A DNA stretch of 33,521 nt from an uncultured Trueperaceae bacterium (GCA_937907415.1 CALCHY010000197.1:1-33521); one strand, 5' to 3'; shown: positions 1 through 8,106, numbered from the stretch's first letter. Program-made: numbers and translations. The notes: generated by a model from the sequence alone, not told the origin.

Positions 1-1315
1 ACGCCAGCGTGGGACTCAAGTCGAGGACGCGGCCGGCCGCCACCCCCAAACCCAACGCGAGCGCCACCATGAGCGGCAAGGTGAACAAGAACTTCGCAAG
101 CACCAGGTCCCGCTTGCGGACCGGCTGGGTCTGCACGAGCCAGTAAGTACCAGCCTCGTACGACACGCTTGGGTAAGCCACGCGCAACGCAACGCCTGCC
201 ACGATGAAGCTCACGAAGGCGATGTTGAGGGCGCCGATGACGTCGCGGAACTGTTGCGTCGGCAAGTCGATCGCGGCGAGACTCACGAAGTAGACACCCG
301 CTAGAGCCGCAAGCACGATGACTTGGCTCCACTGCTGGACGTCACGAAAGAAGACCCGCATGTCCTTGGCGATGATGGCGCCGATGGGCCCCAATCGACT
401 GCCAAGGAACATCTCCCACGCAGGCGTTCTGTAGGAAGCGCGGGTGCGAGGCGCAGGGGTCGTGTCCAAGCTCTTCACCCAACCGCGCGAGAACGCCAAA
501 CGCGCCAGTGCGCCAGTGAGAAGCAGTCCGCCGACGGCAACGCCGACTAGGAGCAGCACGCTGATGGCAAGGCGGCCGTCCAGGGCGGCCCAACTCGCGC
601 TGCTCGCCCAAGCAGGCGGGAGCCAACCGATCTCTAGCCGGGCGAAGGCAGCAAGGAAGCGCTCGAAGGCGTCGCTGTCCTCCGGCCTGATGCGCGCCAG
701 CTGCTCGGGCCGCAGCGCCCTAAGCCCAAGCAAGGCAGCTGCCGCGGCGCTGATGCTAACGGCCGTTGCCACCTCGCGCACGCGGCCGGCGGGGGAGAGC
801 CGTACCAGCAGAAGGGCAAGTAGCGCACCGAGGGTTACCGGCATGGCGTAAAGCGCGGCTGCCGCCACTGTTCCGACTAGGTAGAAGAGCGGCGGGGCAT
901 GCAGCGCGGCCCCGACGCCAACGAGCACAGGTAGCGTGAAGATCAGCGGCAGACCCGCGGTGTTGACGAAAAGCTCGAGCACCTTCATGCCGAACACGGC
1001 CGCGGTTGAGGTCGGCTGCGCCAGGAGCAGTTCGAGGTCCTCGCTGCCGTAAAGGGTGCCTATGCTCGCGATGAGCACGCTGAAGAGCACCGCCGCCATG
1101 AGCATCAAGAAGAGACCCTCGAGGCTGCGCTGCGTTACGGCAGGCGCGATGGTTCCGATCAGCGGATAGGCGTACAGCCAAGCCACCCCGAAACGCACGA
1201 GCCGGAAACCTAAGTAGGCCGCGCCGCCGACGAGGCTCAACGAGAACAGCAGCCAACTCGGGCGAGCCGCGAGTGAGCGCAGGGCGCCACGGATGCGTAA
1301 GTTGGCGAGGGTCAC
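1..1315 (-). CDS. ABC-2 type exporter permease (partial, C-terminus off the left edge)
   Basis: The frame is open from a GTG at 1315 to the window edge, 438 codons without a stop. The protein is very hydrophobic, with several membrane segments separated by charged loops. The late stretch with SYEAGTYWLVQTQPVR and RDLVLAKF resembles the large bacterial permeases of the ABC_tran_2 type, in which one long polypeptide is the membrane part of an ABC exporter. The GTG overlaps the TGA of the ATPase gene (GTGA, 1312-1315), so the two are translationally coupled and very likely form one exporter. The substrate cannot be told from sequence. The right-hand half of the reading frame is clear; the true C-terminus is not in the window. 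Confidence 0.85.
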   Translation of the reverse strand, partial: MTLANLRIRGALRSLAARPSWLLFSLSLVGGAAYLGFRLVRFGVAWLYAYPLIGTIAPAVTQRSLEGLFLMLMAAVLFSVLIASIGTLYGSEDLELLLAQPTSTAAVFGMKVLELFVNTAGLPLIFTLPVLVGVGAALHAPPLFYLVGTVAAAALYAMPVTLGALLALLLVRLSPAGRVREVATAVSISAAAAALLGLRALRPEQLARIRPEDSDAFERFLAAFARLEIGWLPPAWASSASWAALDGRLAISVLLLVGVAVGGLLLTGALARLAFSRGWVKSLDTTPAPRTRASYRTPAWEMFLGSRLGPIGAIIAKDMRVFFRDVQQWSQVIVLAALAGVYFVSLAAIDLPTQQFRDVIGALNIAFVSFIVAGVALRVAYPSVSYEAGTYWLVQTQPVRKRDLVLAKFLFTLPLMVALALGLGVAAGRVLDLSPTLA

Positions 1316-2052
1316 GCTGGCTGCTGCGCTTGGTCGTCTGCCGTGAGGCGGAGGAACAAGTCCTCGAGCGTCGCGGTGCTCGACTGCTTGGTCAAGGCCC
1401 GCAGCTCAGCCATGGTGCCTTGAGCCACCAAGCGCCCATGGTTCACGACCGCCACTCGGTCAGCGACCTCCTCGGCCACCGCCAACGTATGCGTGGTGAG
1501 GACGACAGTGCGGCCGGCGGCTGAGAGCTCACGGAAGAGCGTCTTGACCTCACGGTGGCCCTGCACGTCGAGGCCGACCATCGGTTCGTCGGTGATGAAG
1601 AGCTGCGGTTCGCCGAGCAGCGCAACGCAGAAGGCGAGCCTTTGGCGCATGCCGTGGCTGTAACTCTCGGTGAGGCTATCCGCGTGCTCCGCAAGTTTGA
1701 AGCGCAGGAGCAGCTCCTCGATGCGCGCGTTGGGGGCGGCCTGACGCCTGACACCAGCCACGTACCTGAGGAGCTCGCGCGCCGTCACCTTCGGATAGAA
1801 CCACGCGCGGTCAGGAACGAACCCAACGGCGGACTTGGCAGCCTGCGGCGCGGCCAACGTATCGTGGCCAGCGACTCTGATGGTGCCGCTAGTCGGCTGG
1901 GCCAACCCTGTGATGCAGCGGATGGTCGTCGTCTTGCCTGCGCCGTTAGGCCCGAGGAGCGCGAGGACTTCACCAGGGGCGGCGGTCAGCGTTAGGTCGT
2001 CGACGGCTAACGCGCGGCCGTAACGCTTCGTGAGGTTGGCGATGCTTAACAA
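1312..2052 (-). CDS. ABC transporter ATP-binding protein
   Basis: 246 residues forming one ABC ATPase domain. Visible motifs in order: Walker A GPNGAGKT (about residues 34-41), signature YSHGMRQR, Walker B LFITDEP followed by a D-loop LD, and the switch histidine in VVLTTHTL. It would power export by the overlapping permease gene downstream. The start is TTG at 2052, preceded by a Shine-Dalgarno-like CGGGAG about seven bases upstream; a -10-like TAACAT lies just before that. The short C-terminal tail after the H-loop matches DrrA/CcmA-type exporters. Substrate unknown. Confidence 0.93.
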   Translation of the reverse strand: MLSIANLTKRYGRALAVDDLTLTAAPGEVLALLGPNGAGKTTTIRCITGLAQPTSGTIRVAGHDTLAAPQAAKSAVGFVPDRAWFYPKVTARELLRYVAGVRRQAAPNARIEELLLRFKLAEHADSLTESYSHGMRQRLAFCVALLGEPQLFITDEPMVGLDVQGHREVKTLFRELSAAGRTVVLTTHTLAVAEEVADRVAVVNHGRLVAQGTMAELRALTKQSSTATLEDLFLRLTADDQAQQPA

Positions 2053-2070
2053 AGGGCACTCCCGAGGCAG

Positions 2071-2076
2071 ATGTTA
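2071..2076 (-). promoter_or_regulatory. Putative -10 box for the ABC exporter operon
   Basis: TAACAT on the minus strand, 18 bases before the TTG start of the ATPase gene, leaving a short leader that holds the CGGGAG ribosome binding site. No convincing -35 is seen. Confidence 0.35.
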
Positions 2077-2134
2077 GCCACCCCGGGAGTGTTCGCGTGC
2101 TGAAGTTTGGCACAGGACGCCCGCGCCCCAGCGT

Positions 2135-2932
2135 TCACGGCAGCAAGTAGCGCCACTCGTCCGACATGAACTTCTCCTCGGCGAGGGCCTCCGCGCGCGC
2201 CAGCTCGTCGGCGGTCACTGGACCGTCCGTCAGTCCGTAACGCTGCTTGAACGTCGCGACCAGCCGGTCGATCACTACCTCGCGCGGGAGTTGCGTCTGC
2301 TGCCTGAGAGGGGCAACGCGCTTGTTGGCGCTCACGCTCCCCTTGTCGGAGAGCTTCTCCCGTCCGATCCGCAACACCTCGAGCATCTTCGCCGGGTTCA
2401 TGTCGTAAGCCATGGTGACGTGGTGCAAGACGGCGCCGCCGCGACGCGTCTGCGCCGCGCCACCGATCTTGCCCGCGACCGACGAGATGTCGTTGATGGG
2501 GATGTACTCAGCTTCGACGCCCAACGACCTTAGTCCCTCCAACACCCAGTCGTCCATGAACTCATACGAGTCGATGAACGACATGCCTTTGACAAGCGTG
2601 TCTGGCGCGTAGATGGAGTACGTGATGGTGTTCTCCGGCTCGACGAACATGGCGCCGCCGCCTGTGATGCGGCGCATGACCGAGATGTCGTGCTTGGTCG
2701 CGCCGACCGGGTCGACCTCGTTGCGGACGGACTGGAAGCGCCCGAGGATCACCGCGTTGCTCGACCATTCCCAGATGCGCAATGTCGGCGGCCGCTTGCC
2801 GGCCCCGACCTCGTAGGTCAGGACCTCGTCGAGTGCCATGTGGAGCTGCGGCGCCTGCGGCCCGGCGCGCACTAGGCGCCAGTCGAGCCCGTGCCAGCGC
2901 GGCCGGAACTTCGCGAAGCGGTCGTCGCTCAT
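2135..2932 (-). CDS. lplA: Lipoate-protein ligase A, catalytic subunit
   Basis: 265 residues. It would activate lipoate with ATP and transfer it to the lysine of lipoyl domains of 2-oxoacid dehydrogenases or GcvH. Seen: the BPL/LPL catalytic fold with LGRFQSVRNEVD near residue 60, the nucleotide-binding RRITGGGAMFVEP, the lysine-bearing DISSVAGKIGGAAQTRR and HHVTM. The accessory C-terminal domain is absent and is encoded by the gene just upstream. The start is ATG at 2932, overlapping the stop of that gene (ATGA). The frame stays open upstream but the extension is antisense-like low-complexity sequence inside lplB. Confidence in the family is high. Confidence 0.93.
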   Translation of the reverse strand: MSDDRFAKFRPRWHGLDWRLVRAGPQAPQLHMALDEVLTYEVGAGKRPPTLRIWEWSSNAVILGRFQSVRNEVDPVGATKHDISVMRRITGGGAMFVEPENTITYSIYAPDTLVKGMSFIDSYEFMDDWVLEGLRSLGVEAEYIPINDISSVAGKIGGAAQTRRGGAVLHHVTMAYDMNPAKMLEVLRIGREKLSDKGSVSANKRVAPLRQQTQLPREVVIDRLVATFKQRYGLTDGPVTADELARAEALAEEKFMSDEWRYLLP

Positions 2933-3234
2933 ACGCGCTCGCGCGGGCTGCCGTCGTCGACCGCGCGCCTCACGGCTACCGCTACCGAGTTGGCGTCGAA
3001 GCCAAGCATCACGGTGTCCTCTGGCAGGCGTGAGGTTATCAGGCCCGCCAACTCGTCTGCGCTGGCGGTGGCCGGCGCACCTTCTAGCGCAGCGACGATC
3101 GCCTCGAGCGCTTCCGGGGGTTCCAGGAAGAAGTCGCCGCTCACGTGGACGTCGGTCAATGCTCCGCCTGACACGCTCAGGTCTACCACCACTAGCTTGC
3201 CGCCTGGGTGCTTGTACTCGCCGTGTAGTGCCAT
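2929..3234 (-). CDS. lplB: Lipoate-protein ligase accessory domain protein (LplB-like)
   Basis: 101 residues matching the separate accessory domain of lipoate ligases: YKHPGGKLVVVDL near the N-terminus, then VSGDFFLEPPEALE, the typical signature of that domain. In Thermoplasma acidophilum the same domain is a separate protein needed for the adenylation step. Here lplB precedes and overlaps lplA by four bases, which suggests a bipartite enzyme made from one mRNA. The start is ATG at 3234. A -10 box TATCAT ends seven bases before it, so the transcript is probably leaderless; a GGAGG also sits there but only one base from the ATG, too close to work as a normal SD. A longer frame to 3324 exists but adds a stretch unlike the family. 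Confidence 0.88.
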   Translation of the reverse strand: MALHGEYKHPGGKLVVVDLSVSGGALTDVHVSGDFFLEPPEALEAIVAALEGAPATASADELAGLITSRLPEDTVMLGFDANSVAVAVRRAVDDGSPRERV

Positions 3235-3241
3235 GCCTCCG

Positions 3242-3247
3242 ATGATA
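3242..3247 (-). promoter_or_regulatory. -10 box, leaderless promoter of lplB-lplA
   Basis: TATCAT on the minus strand, exactly seven bases before the ATG at 3234. This fits the TANNNT layout seen at ten other genes in this window. Confidence 0.55.
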
Positions 3248-3270
3248 GCGCCGCGTGCCGCAGCGCACGG

Positions 3271-3284
3271 TTGACCGAGGTCAA
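3271..3284. promoter_or_regulatory. Candidate operator, inverted repeat
   Basis: TTGACC-GA-GGTCAA, two perfect 6-base arms around two bases, in the short region between the divergent lplB-lplA and CopD-like/TusA-like units. The size and symmetry suit a dimeric repressor. No regulator gene is adjacent, so the assignment is speculative. Confidence 0.3.
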
Positions 3285-3322
3285 TGCAGAGCGCTGCACT
3301 CGGGAATAGGCTGGAAGCAACC

Positions 3323-4285
3323 ATGGTTGATCACACGAATACCTTCACTTCCCCCGCCGTGGGTACGTTCACGGCGGTTCCGTCCGTGGTGCAGAAGTCT
3401 CGCGTTACGGTCGAAGTCAAGACTGAAACGCCGTTCCTGCCGAAGGCGGCGTTCTTCCTCATCTCCCTGGCGTCCCTCGCTGGCGCCTACTTGACCGGCA
3501 AACTGCACGGTGTAGACGGCGTCGCCCTCGCCTGGCGCTGGCTGCAGTTCTGGGGCCTTGCCTTGCCTACCGGCATGCTCGCCTGGCGGTTGTTCTACTT
3601 GCGCGGGCAGGAGTCCGGGCTCGACGTTGCCCGCGTCTCCGGCCTGCATGCCGATCTGCTCGAACGCGTCAGAAGGGTGAGCCGCTACCTAGCCCCGCTG
3701 CTCGTGGCTGGCGCTGGAGCCTCGCTCTTCTTGCCGTACCTAGCTACGTGGACGGCCGTTGCCTTGACGGCAAGCAGCCTGGCGCTCGCCGCGCTGATCA
3801 CGCAGGCGCACCGGAGCCGCGCCGCGGCGCTGGCGGCGTTCTTGATCGGCGCGGGCGCGTTGGGGCTGTGGGGCTGGGGTGACAGCAACGGACTAGGGTT
3901 CCTCGCCGCCGTGAGAACCGTTCACCTCTTCGCGTTCGCGGCTTGGTTGGGTGGCGCGCTCTTCAACCTCGGCGCGGCGGTTCCAGCCGGGCGCAAGAAC
4001 GCCAACCTCGATGCCGTCGTAGCTGGCGCCCGCCAACTCGAGCGCTTCAGGTGGGTGGTCAGGACTTCGCTGCCCACGATCATCGTTACGGGCGTGTGGA
4101 TGGCCTTACGCTACGGCGGCGTCACCAGCCCGTTCTGGCAGAGCGGTATCGGCTTGCTCGTGCCGTTCAAGCTGTTGCTCATCGTGGCGTTAGTGGTCAT
4201 CTTCATCACCTGCCCCCTGTACCGGGCCTGCTCGCCGGTGCGTGGGGTGTGCAATCTCGACGATCTTGGGTCAGACGCGGGGTGA
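3323..4285 (+). CDS. CopD-like multi-pass membrane protein
   Basis: 320 residues with about eight predicted membrane segments. The second half resembles the CopD/cytochrome-b561-like fold: a segment with RTVHLFAFAAWLGGALFN (histidine at the membrane face) followed by LERFRWVVRTSLPTIIVTGVW. The C-terminus leaves the membrane with a cysteine cluster CPLYRACSPVRGVC. Its GTGA overlap with the following TusA-like gene suggests a shared role in sulfur or redox chemistry; that is inference. The start is ATG at 3323 because GGAAG lies five bases upstream; TAGGCT at 3307-3312 is a candidate -10. A frame from 3284 is less likely. Substrate or cofactor unknown. Confidence 0.75.
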   Translation: MVDHTNTFTSPAVGTFTAVPSVVQKSRVTVEVKTETPFLPKAAFFLISLASLAGAYLTGKLHGVDGVALAWRWLQFWGLALPTGMLAWRLFYLRGQESGLDVARVSGLHADLLERVRRVSRYLAPLLVAGAGASLFLPYLATWTAVALTASSLALAALITQAHRSRAAALAAFLIGAGALGLWGWGDSNGLGFLAAVRTVHLFAFAAWLGGALFNLGAAVPAGRKNANLDAVVAGARQLERFRWVVRTSLPTIIVTGVWMALRYGGVTSPFWQSGIGLLVPFKLLLIVALVVIFITCPLYRACSPVRGVCNLDDLGSDAG

Positions 4286-4605
4286 CGGGCGCTGCGCGGA
4301 CCACTAACGCGGCCGCGGCTGATGCCGCGGGTGGAGGCATGTTCCAGCGGTTGGATAACCGGTCCACGCCATGCTCGCTTGGCCTCTTGCGCGTAAAGGA
4401 GCGATTGGCTGGCATGCCTCTCGGCGCGACCCTCGAGGTGGTTACGCGCGATAAGTTCGCGCCTTACGAGGTGCCCGTCTGGGTCGAACGCGAGGGCCTC
4501 GAGCTCACGAGCATCAGGCACTCGGGTTTCTGGCTGTTCGGCAGCACGATCTTCCGGATCCGCAAGACGGTCGCCGTCAAGGCTCCACGCCGCAAGATCG
4601 GCTAG
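4282..4605 (+). CDS. TusA-family sulfur carrier-like protein with degenerate CPxP motif
   Basis: 107 residues. After about 20 Ala-rich residues comes a TusA/SirA-like domain: LDNRSTPCSLGLLRVKERL, then GATLEVVTRDKFAPYEVPVWV, and a terminal FRIRKTV. The cysteine (C31) lines up with the persulfide-carrying cysteine of TusA, but the usual CPxP reads CSLG, so the two helix-capping prolines are missing. The GTG start at 4282 overlaps the TGA of the membrane protein gene; an internal ATG at 4339 would remove the Ala-rich leader but has GGAGG only one base before it. Its last codon overlaps the end of the convergent helicase gene. Family call fairly good, function inferred. Confidence 0.75.
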   Translation: MTGAARTTNAAAADAAGGGMFQRLDNRSTPCSLGLLRVKERLAGMPLGATLEVVTRDKFAPYEVPVWVEREGLELTSIRHSGFWLFGSTIFRIRKTVAVKAPRRKIG

Positions 4606-6386
4606 GAGCTCAGCGCGGGGTGGGGCTGCCAGCGGCGGCGGGGCCCGCGAGCCATTACGGTTGCGAGCTTCAGGACCTCGTCCCACTGGCGCTCCAGCAC
4701 GCTCGTGGCTTGCGCCTCCGACGTGCCGAGGCGCCGCTCGTGCCTGCGTAGGCGGGCGGCCACCGCGCCCCTGTACCTCTCGGCTAGTACCAACTCACGC
4801 TTCGCGCGCGTGAGTGCGACGAACAGTACGTTGGCTTCTACGGCCTCCTCTTCGACGTTCGCGTGCCCGATCCCGAGGTTTTCAGGCCCCAAGAGGAAGG
4901 TTCGTTTCGCTTCGCGACCCTTGGCTTTGTGGATGGTGCTTAGCACCACGGCGTTGGCGGCGTCTGCTTGCTTGAACATGCGCAACGTGACCTGCTCGAG
5001 CTCGGTGTAGGTGACTACCCGGTCACGGATCAGCCCTCCGATCGCCGCGATGGCGCTGCCATGCGGGCGGCTCGCCAGGGCCTCGAGCATGAGGGCAAGT
5101 GCGCGGTGCGCATCGGCGTTGCGTTCCTGAAGCTCGCCCAGCCTAGGATCTGCGAGGTACTCGAACTCCAGGCGCCTGTTCTCCGCTTGAGCGTGCCGTT
5201 GCACGACCTCGGTCGCAGCGCGTGGCAGCCGGTCCTGGTCGGGGAAGATGCGCCTGGCCAGGTCGAGCAGTTCCGCCGCCAGCTCCTCGCCCAGGACCGT
5301 GGCTGGCACGCCAGCCTCCGCCATCGCCATGGCAACGCCAAGTAGTGGCGCGTTCGTGCGAGCCATTACGAGGTCGCCTGGGCGGGCAGTGCGCGCGAGG
5401 GCCGACTCGGGTATGAAACGCACGCTGCCAGTGGCCGCACCAGGCGCGGACTCCATCTCGGGAGCGAAGCGGCGGGCAAGCGCGACGTGGCGGGTAGGGC
5501 AGCGGTAGGAGACCGACAGCGGCAGAACGGTAGCCGCGGCCTGCTCCTCGATGCGCTTCAGGGAGTGCCTGTCGGCACCAGCGAAGGCGTAGATGGCCTG
5601 GCGTGGGTCGCCCACGAACAGGGCACGCGCGCCAGACGCGACCAGGCGCATGACGAGCGCTAGCGTGACGCGGCTGAGGTCCTGCGCCTCATCCACGCAC
5701 ACGAAGTCGTAGCGCTCGAGTTGCAGGCGCTGCACTACCGGCAGGTAGACCATGTCAGTGAAGTCGACGGAGCCGCGCGCCGCAGCCGCCGTGCCCGCCT
5801 CGAGCAGCGGGTTCAATAGTGCGTGCAGCTGGGGTAGCAGTTCAGGGATGACCGGGCTGGTCAGGCCGTAGCGCGGTAGCAGCGCGGCCACGGCCGTGAG
5901 GTCGTGCGCCGCGGTTAGCTCAAGGCGGGCGAAGTTGGCGAGCGCTGCGAGGGAAGCGGCTATGCCAGGACGCGCACTTTCGTCGACCTGGTCGCCTATG
6001 CCTGCGACTAGTTCGCGCGCCAGGCGGCGGTACTTAGACGCGTCCGGCACGGCTGCCCCAACGGCGGCATGGTGCCGCGCTAGCGCGGAGCGGCCGAGGG
6101 CATGGATGGTGGTGGCGTCCACGCTGTTGGGTAGTCGCGAGCGCAGTTCGGCCGCCGTCGAGCGGTTGAAGGCGAGGAAGCAAGCGCGCGTGCCACCGGG
6201 GAGGCGCCGAGCGACCTCGACGAGGGTGGTGGTCTTGCCGCTACCAGCGGTTGCCATCACCACCGCGTGACCACGTGAGCGCTCGACGTGCTCGAACACG
6301 GCAGCTTGATATGCGCTTGGCGCCGCGAGGCCGCTCAGTGGTCGTGCGTGAGCGTCCGGAGTTGAGGCGGCTCGTTCGATCGCCAC
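4602..6386 (-). CDS. UvrD/Rep-like superfamily I DNA helicase
   Basis: 594 residues from the preferred start. Motif I ATAGSGKTTT, II FVCVDEAQDLS, III FVGDPRQAIYAFAGAD, IV SVSYRCPTRH, V STIHKAKGREAK and VI LFVALTRAKRELVL are all intact, so it should be an active 3'-5' helicase/ATPase acting in repair or replication restart. It is shorter than UvrD or PcrA (about 720 residues). The GTG at 6386 is chosen because GGAGG lies seven bases before it; an in-frame ATG at 6434 would add 16 residues but has no ribosome binding site. The SD is the 3' arm of a perfect 12-bp hairpin, so translation may be controlled. Confidence 0.9.
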   Translation of the reverse strand: MAIERAASTPDAHARPLSGLAAPSAYQAAVFEHVERSRGHAVVMATAGSGKTTTLVEVARRLPGGTRACFLAFNRSTAAELRSRLPNSVDATTIHALGRSALARHHAAVGAAVPDASKYRRLARELVAGIGDQVDESARPGIAASLAALANFARLELTAAHDLTAVAALLPRYGLTSPVIPELLPQLHALLNPLLEAGTAAAARGSVDFTDMVYLPVVQRLQLERYDFVCVDEAQDLSRVTLALVMRLVASGARALFVGDPRQAIYAFAGADRHSLKRIEEQAAATVLPLSVSYRCPTRHVALARRFAPEMESAPGAATGSVRFIPESALARTARPGDLVMARTNAPLLGVAMAMAEAGVPATVLGEELAAELLDLARRIFPDQDRLPRAATEVVQRHAQAENRRLEFEYLADPRLGELQERNADAHRALALMLEALASRPHGSAIAAIGGLIRDRVVTYTELEQVTLRMFKQADAANAVVLSTIHKAKGREAKRTFLLGPENLGIGHANVEEEAVEANVLFVALTRAKRELVLAERYRGAVAARLRRHERRLGTSEAQATSVLERQWDEVLKLATVMARGPRRRWQPHPALSS

Positions 6387-6393
6387 GGTAAGA

Positions 6394-6425
6394 ACCTCCG
6401 CTCGCAGCATTTCGCGAGCGGAGGT
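6394..6425 (-). promoter_or_regulatory. Perfect 12-bp hairpin sequestering the helicase SD
   Basis: On the minus strand the arms are ACCTCCGCTCGC and GCGAGCGGAGGT with an 8-base loop (6406-6413). The 3' arm contains the GGAGG that serves the GTG at 6386, so the folded RNA would hide the ribosome binding site. It could instead be a DNA operator. The pairing is exact; its role is inference. Confidence 0.6.
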
Positions 6426-6443
6426 CAAAGTCATCGGGTTGTG

Positions 6444-6460
6444 GCCTAGAGGTTCTAGGC
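6444..6460 (-). promoter_or_regulatory. Small hairpin upstream of the helicase gene
   Basis: GCCTAGA and TCTAGGC (7 bp) around three bases, between the DEAD-box gene end (6524) and the helicase start. It may help end DEAD-box transcription but has no U-tract. Nothing else is recognised in 6426-6523. Confidence 0.25.
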
Positions 6461-6523
6461 AGGCGACCGAGGCGCGGCCGCGCCGGTGGCCTTAGCCTTG
6501 GTCAGTACCGGCGGTGGCCCCCG

Positions 6524-8089
6524 TTACGGGCGGCGTTGGCCGTCGCGGCCGGTAGCGCCCGGGCGTCTGCCGCTCTGCTCACGGCTACCCGGACCGCGTC
6601 CGCCTTGCGGCCGGCCACTACGGGCGTCGCCCGCCTGAGGCGCACCCGCCTGGCTGCCACTCCGGTGGTCGCGGCGTTCGCCACCACCTTGGTGGTCGGG
6701 GCGTTGGCTGCTCCCGTTCTGGCTACGGCCACTGCCTTGGCGGTCACCGCGGGGCGCGCGGTCGCTGCGGGCCGCACTGCCGCCGTCCGTTTGGCCGGAC
6801 TGGCTGCCTGCTGGCCGTGGGCCGCGCTGCGAGCCACCGTTGCGCCGGGGGCCGCGGTTGCGGCTGGAGCCGCCGTACGAGGGGCGGTCGGTAGTGCCGT
6901 CCAACGCCTCGAGCTGGGCGGCTGGACCAGCGAAGCCGTCCACCGGGCGGCGCTCAATGCGCATGCGCAGGCGGCGCTCGAGCTGCCTCACGTTGTCGAG
7001 GTCGTTGACCGTGACGAACGTGAGCGCCTCCCCGGAGCGTTCCGCGCGGCCAGTGCGGCCGATGCGGTGGGTGTAAGCCTCGGAGGTGTCGGGGAAATCG
7101 TAGTTGATGACGTGCGAAACGCGCGCCACGTCGATGCCCCGGGCAGCGATGTCGGTCGCCACGAGCACGTGGTAACGGCCCTTCTTGAAGCCGTCGAGAG
7201 CTTCTTGACGGCGGCGCTGTGAGAGGTTGCCCTGCAGCTCGGCCACGAAGTGGTTGGCCTTATCGAGCGTCGCGGCAAGGCGCTTCGCGCGGTGCTTCGT
7301 GCGGGTGAACACGAGGACCGAGCGGAGGTCCTTCTCTTTGAGGAGGTTCAGGAGCAGATCGGTCTTGTTGATCTCATCTACGGGGATGAGCGCGTGCTCG
7401 ATCGTCTCGGCCGGAGCCACACGGTTGATGGCGACCTTGAGCGGGTCGGTGAGCAGCTCGTCCGCGAGGTAAGAAACCTCGGATGGCATGGTCGCGGAGA
7501 AGAGGAGGCGCTGGGCCTCGACCGGAACGGCCTTGAGGATCTGCCGGACGGGGGGCAGGAAGCCCATGTCGAACATGTGGTCGGCCTCGTCGAGCACGAG
7601 CGCTTCGACCTGGGTCAAGTCGGCGTTGCCGCGTTGCATGTGGTCGAGGAGTCGACCAGGGCAGGCGACGATGATGTCGGCGCGACCGCGCAAGGCTTCG
7701 ATCTGAGGCTGGAAGCCAACGCCGCCATAGACGGTGGCGCTGCGCAGCCCGGTTGCCTGACCGAGGGTGCGGAACTCGTCGTTGATCTGCTCGGCAAGCT
7801 CGCGCGTTGGCGCGACTACGAGGGCGCGCACTTTGCGGCGCATGCCGCGGCCGCCGTGGCGTTGACCTTCGGGGCCGGCGCCGAGTAGTAGGCGGTGAAG
7901 GATTGGCAGCACGAAAGCGGCGGTCTTGCCGGTACCGGTCTGCGCCAGGCCAAGCACGTGGCGGCCGCTCATCGCGGCTGGGACGGTCTGCTCCTGGATG
8001 GGCGTGGGTTTCGTGTAGCCTGCGGCACGCACGCCGATGGCTACTCGCGGGTCCAACTCGAACCCGTCGAACGAGATCTCATTTTGCAT
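6524..8089 (-). CDS. DEAD-box ATP-dependent RNA helicase
   Basis: 521 residues. The helicase core fills about the first 370: Q motif ending KPTPIQ, motif I AQTGTGKT, Ia PTRELAEQ, II DEAD, III SAT, V RGIDVARV and VI HRIGRTGR. The last 120 or so residues are a disordered Arg/Gly/Ser/Gln-rich tail, as in bacterial RhlE/CshA-type proteins that bind RNA loosely; no folded RNA-binding domain is seen. Likely role: ribosome assembly and mRNA unwinding, especially in cold or stress. The start is ATG at 8089, where the family's sequence begins (MQNEISFDGFEL); the frame is open upstream to 8212 but without homology-like sequence. A GAAGGAA lies about 12 bases before the ATG. Confidence 0.93.
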   Translation of the reverse strand: MQNEISFDGFELDPRVAIGVRAAGYTKPTPIQEQTVPAAMSGRHVLGLAQTGTGKTAAFVLPILHRLLLGAGPEGQRHGGRGMRRKVRALVVAPTRELAEQINDEFRTLGQATGLRSATVYGGVGFQPQIEALRGRADIIVACPGRLLDHMQRGNADLTQVEALVLDEADHMFDMGFLPPVRQILKAVPVEAQRLLFSATMPSEVSYLADELLTDPLKVAINRVAPAETIEHALIPVDEINKTDLLLNLLKEKDLRSVLVFTRTKHRAKRLAATLDKANHFVAELQGNLSQRRRQEALDGFKKGRYHVLVATDIAARGIDVARVSHVINYDFPDTSEAYTHRIGRTGRAERSGEALTFVTVNDLDNVRQLERRLRMRIERRPVDGFAGPAAQLEALDGTTDRPSYGGSSRNRGPRRNGGSQRGPRPAGSQSGQTDGGSAARSDRAPRGDRQGSGRSQNGSSQRPDHQGGGERRDHRSGSQAGAPQAGDARSGRPQGGRGPGSREQSGRRPGATGRDGQRRP

Positions 8090-8106
8090 TCTGTGGGGTA
8101 TTCCTT

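Noticed and set aside
2933..3268. N-terminal extension of lplA
   Set aside because: It overlaps lplB entirely and reads as Arg-rich low-complexity; the conserved start is the ATG at 2932.
3271..3276. TTGACC as the -35 of the CopD-like gene
   Set aside because: It is 30 bases from the candidate -10 TAGGCT at 3307, too far for a sigma-70 promoter.
6536..7222. 228-codon plus-strand frame opposite the DEAD-box gene
   Set aside because: Ala/Thr-rich antisense of the Arg/Gly-rich tail; no ribosome binding site or motif.
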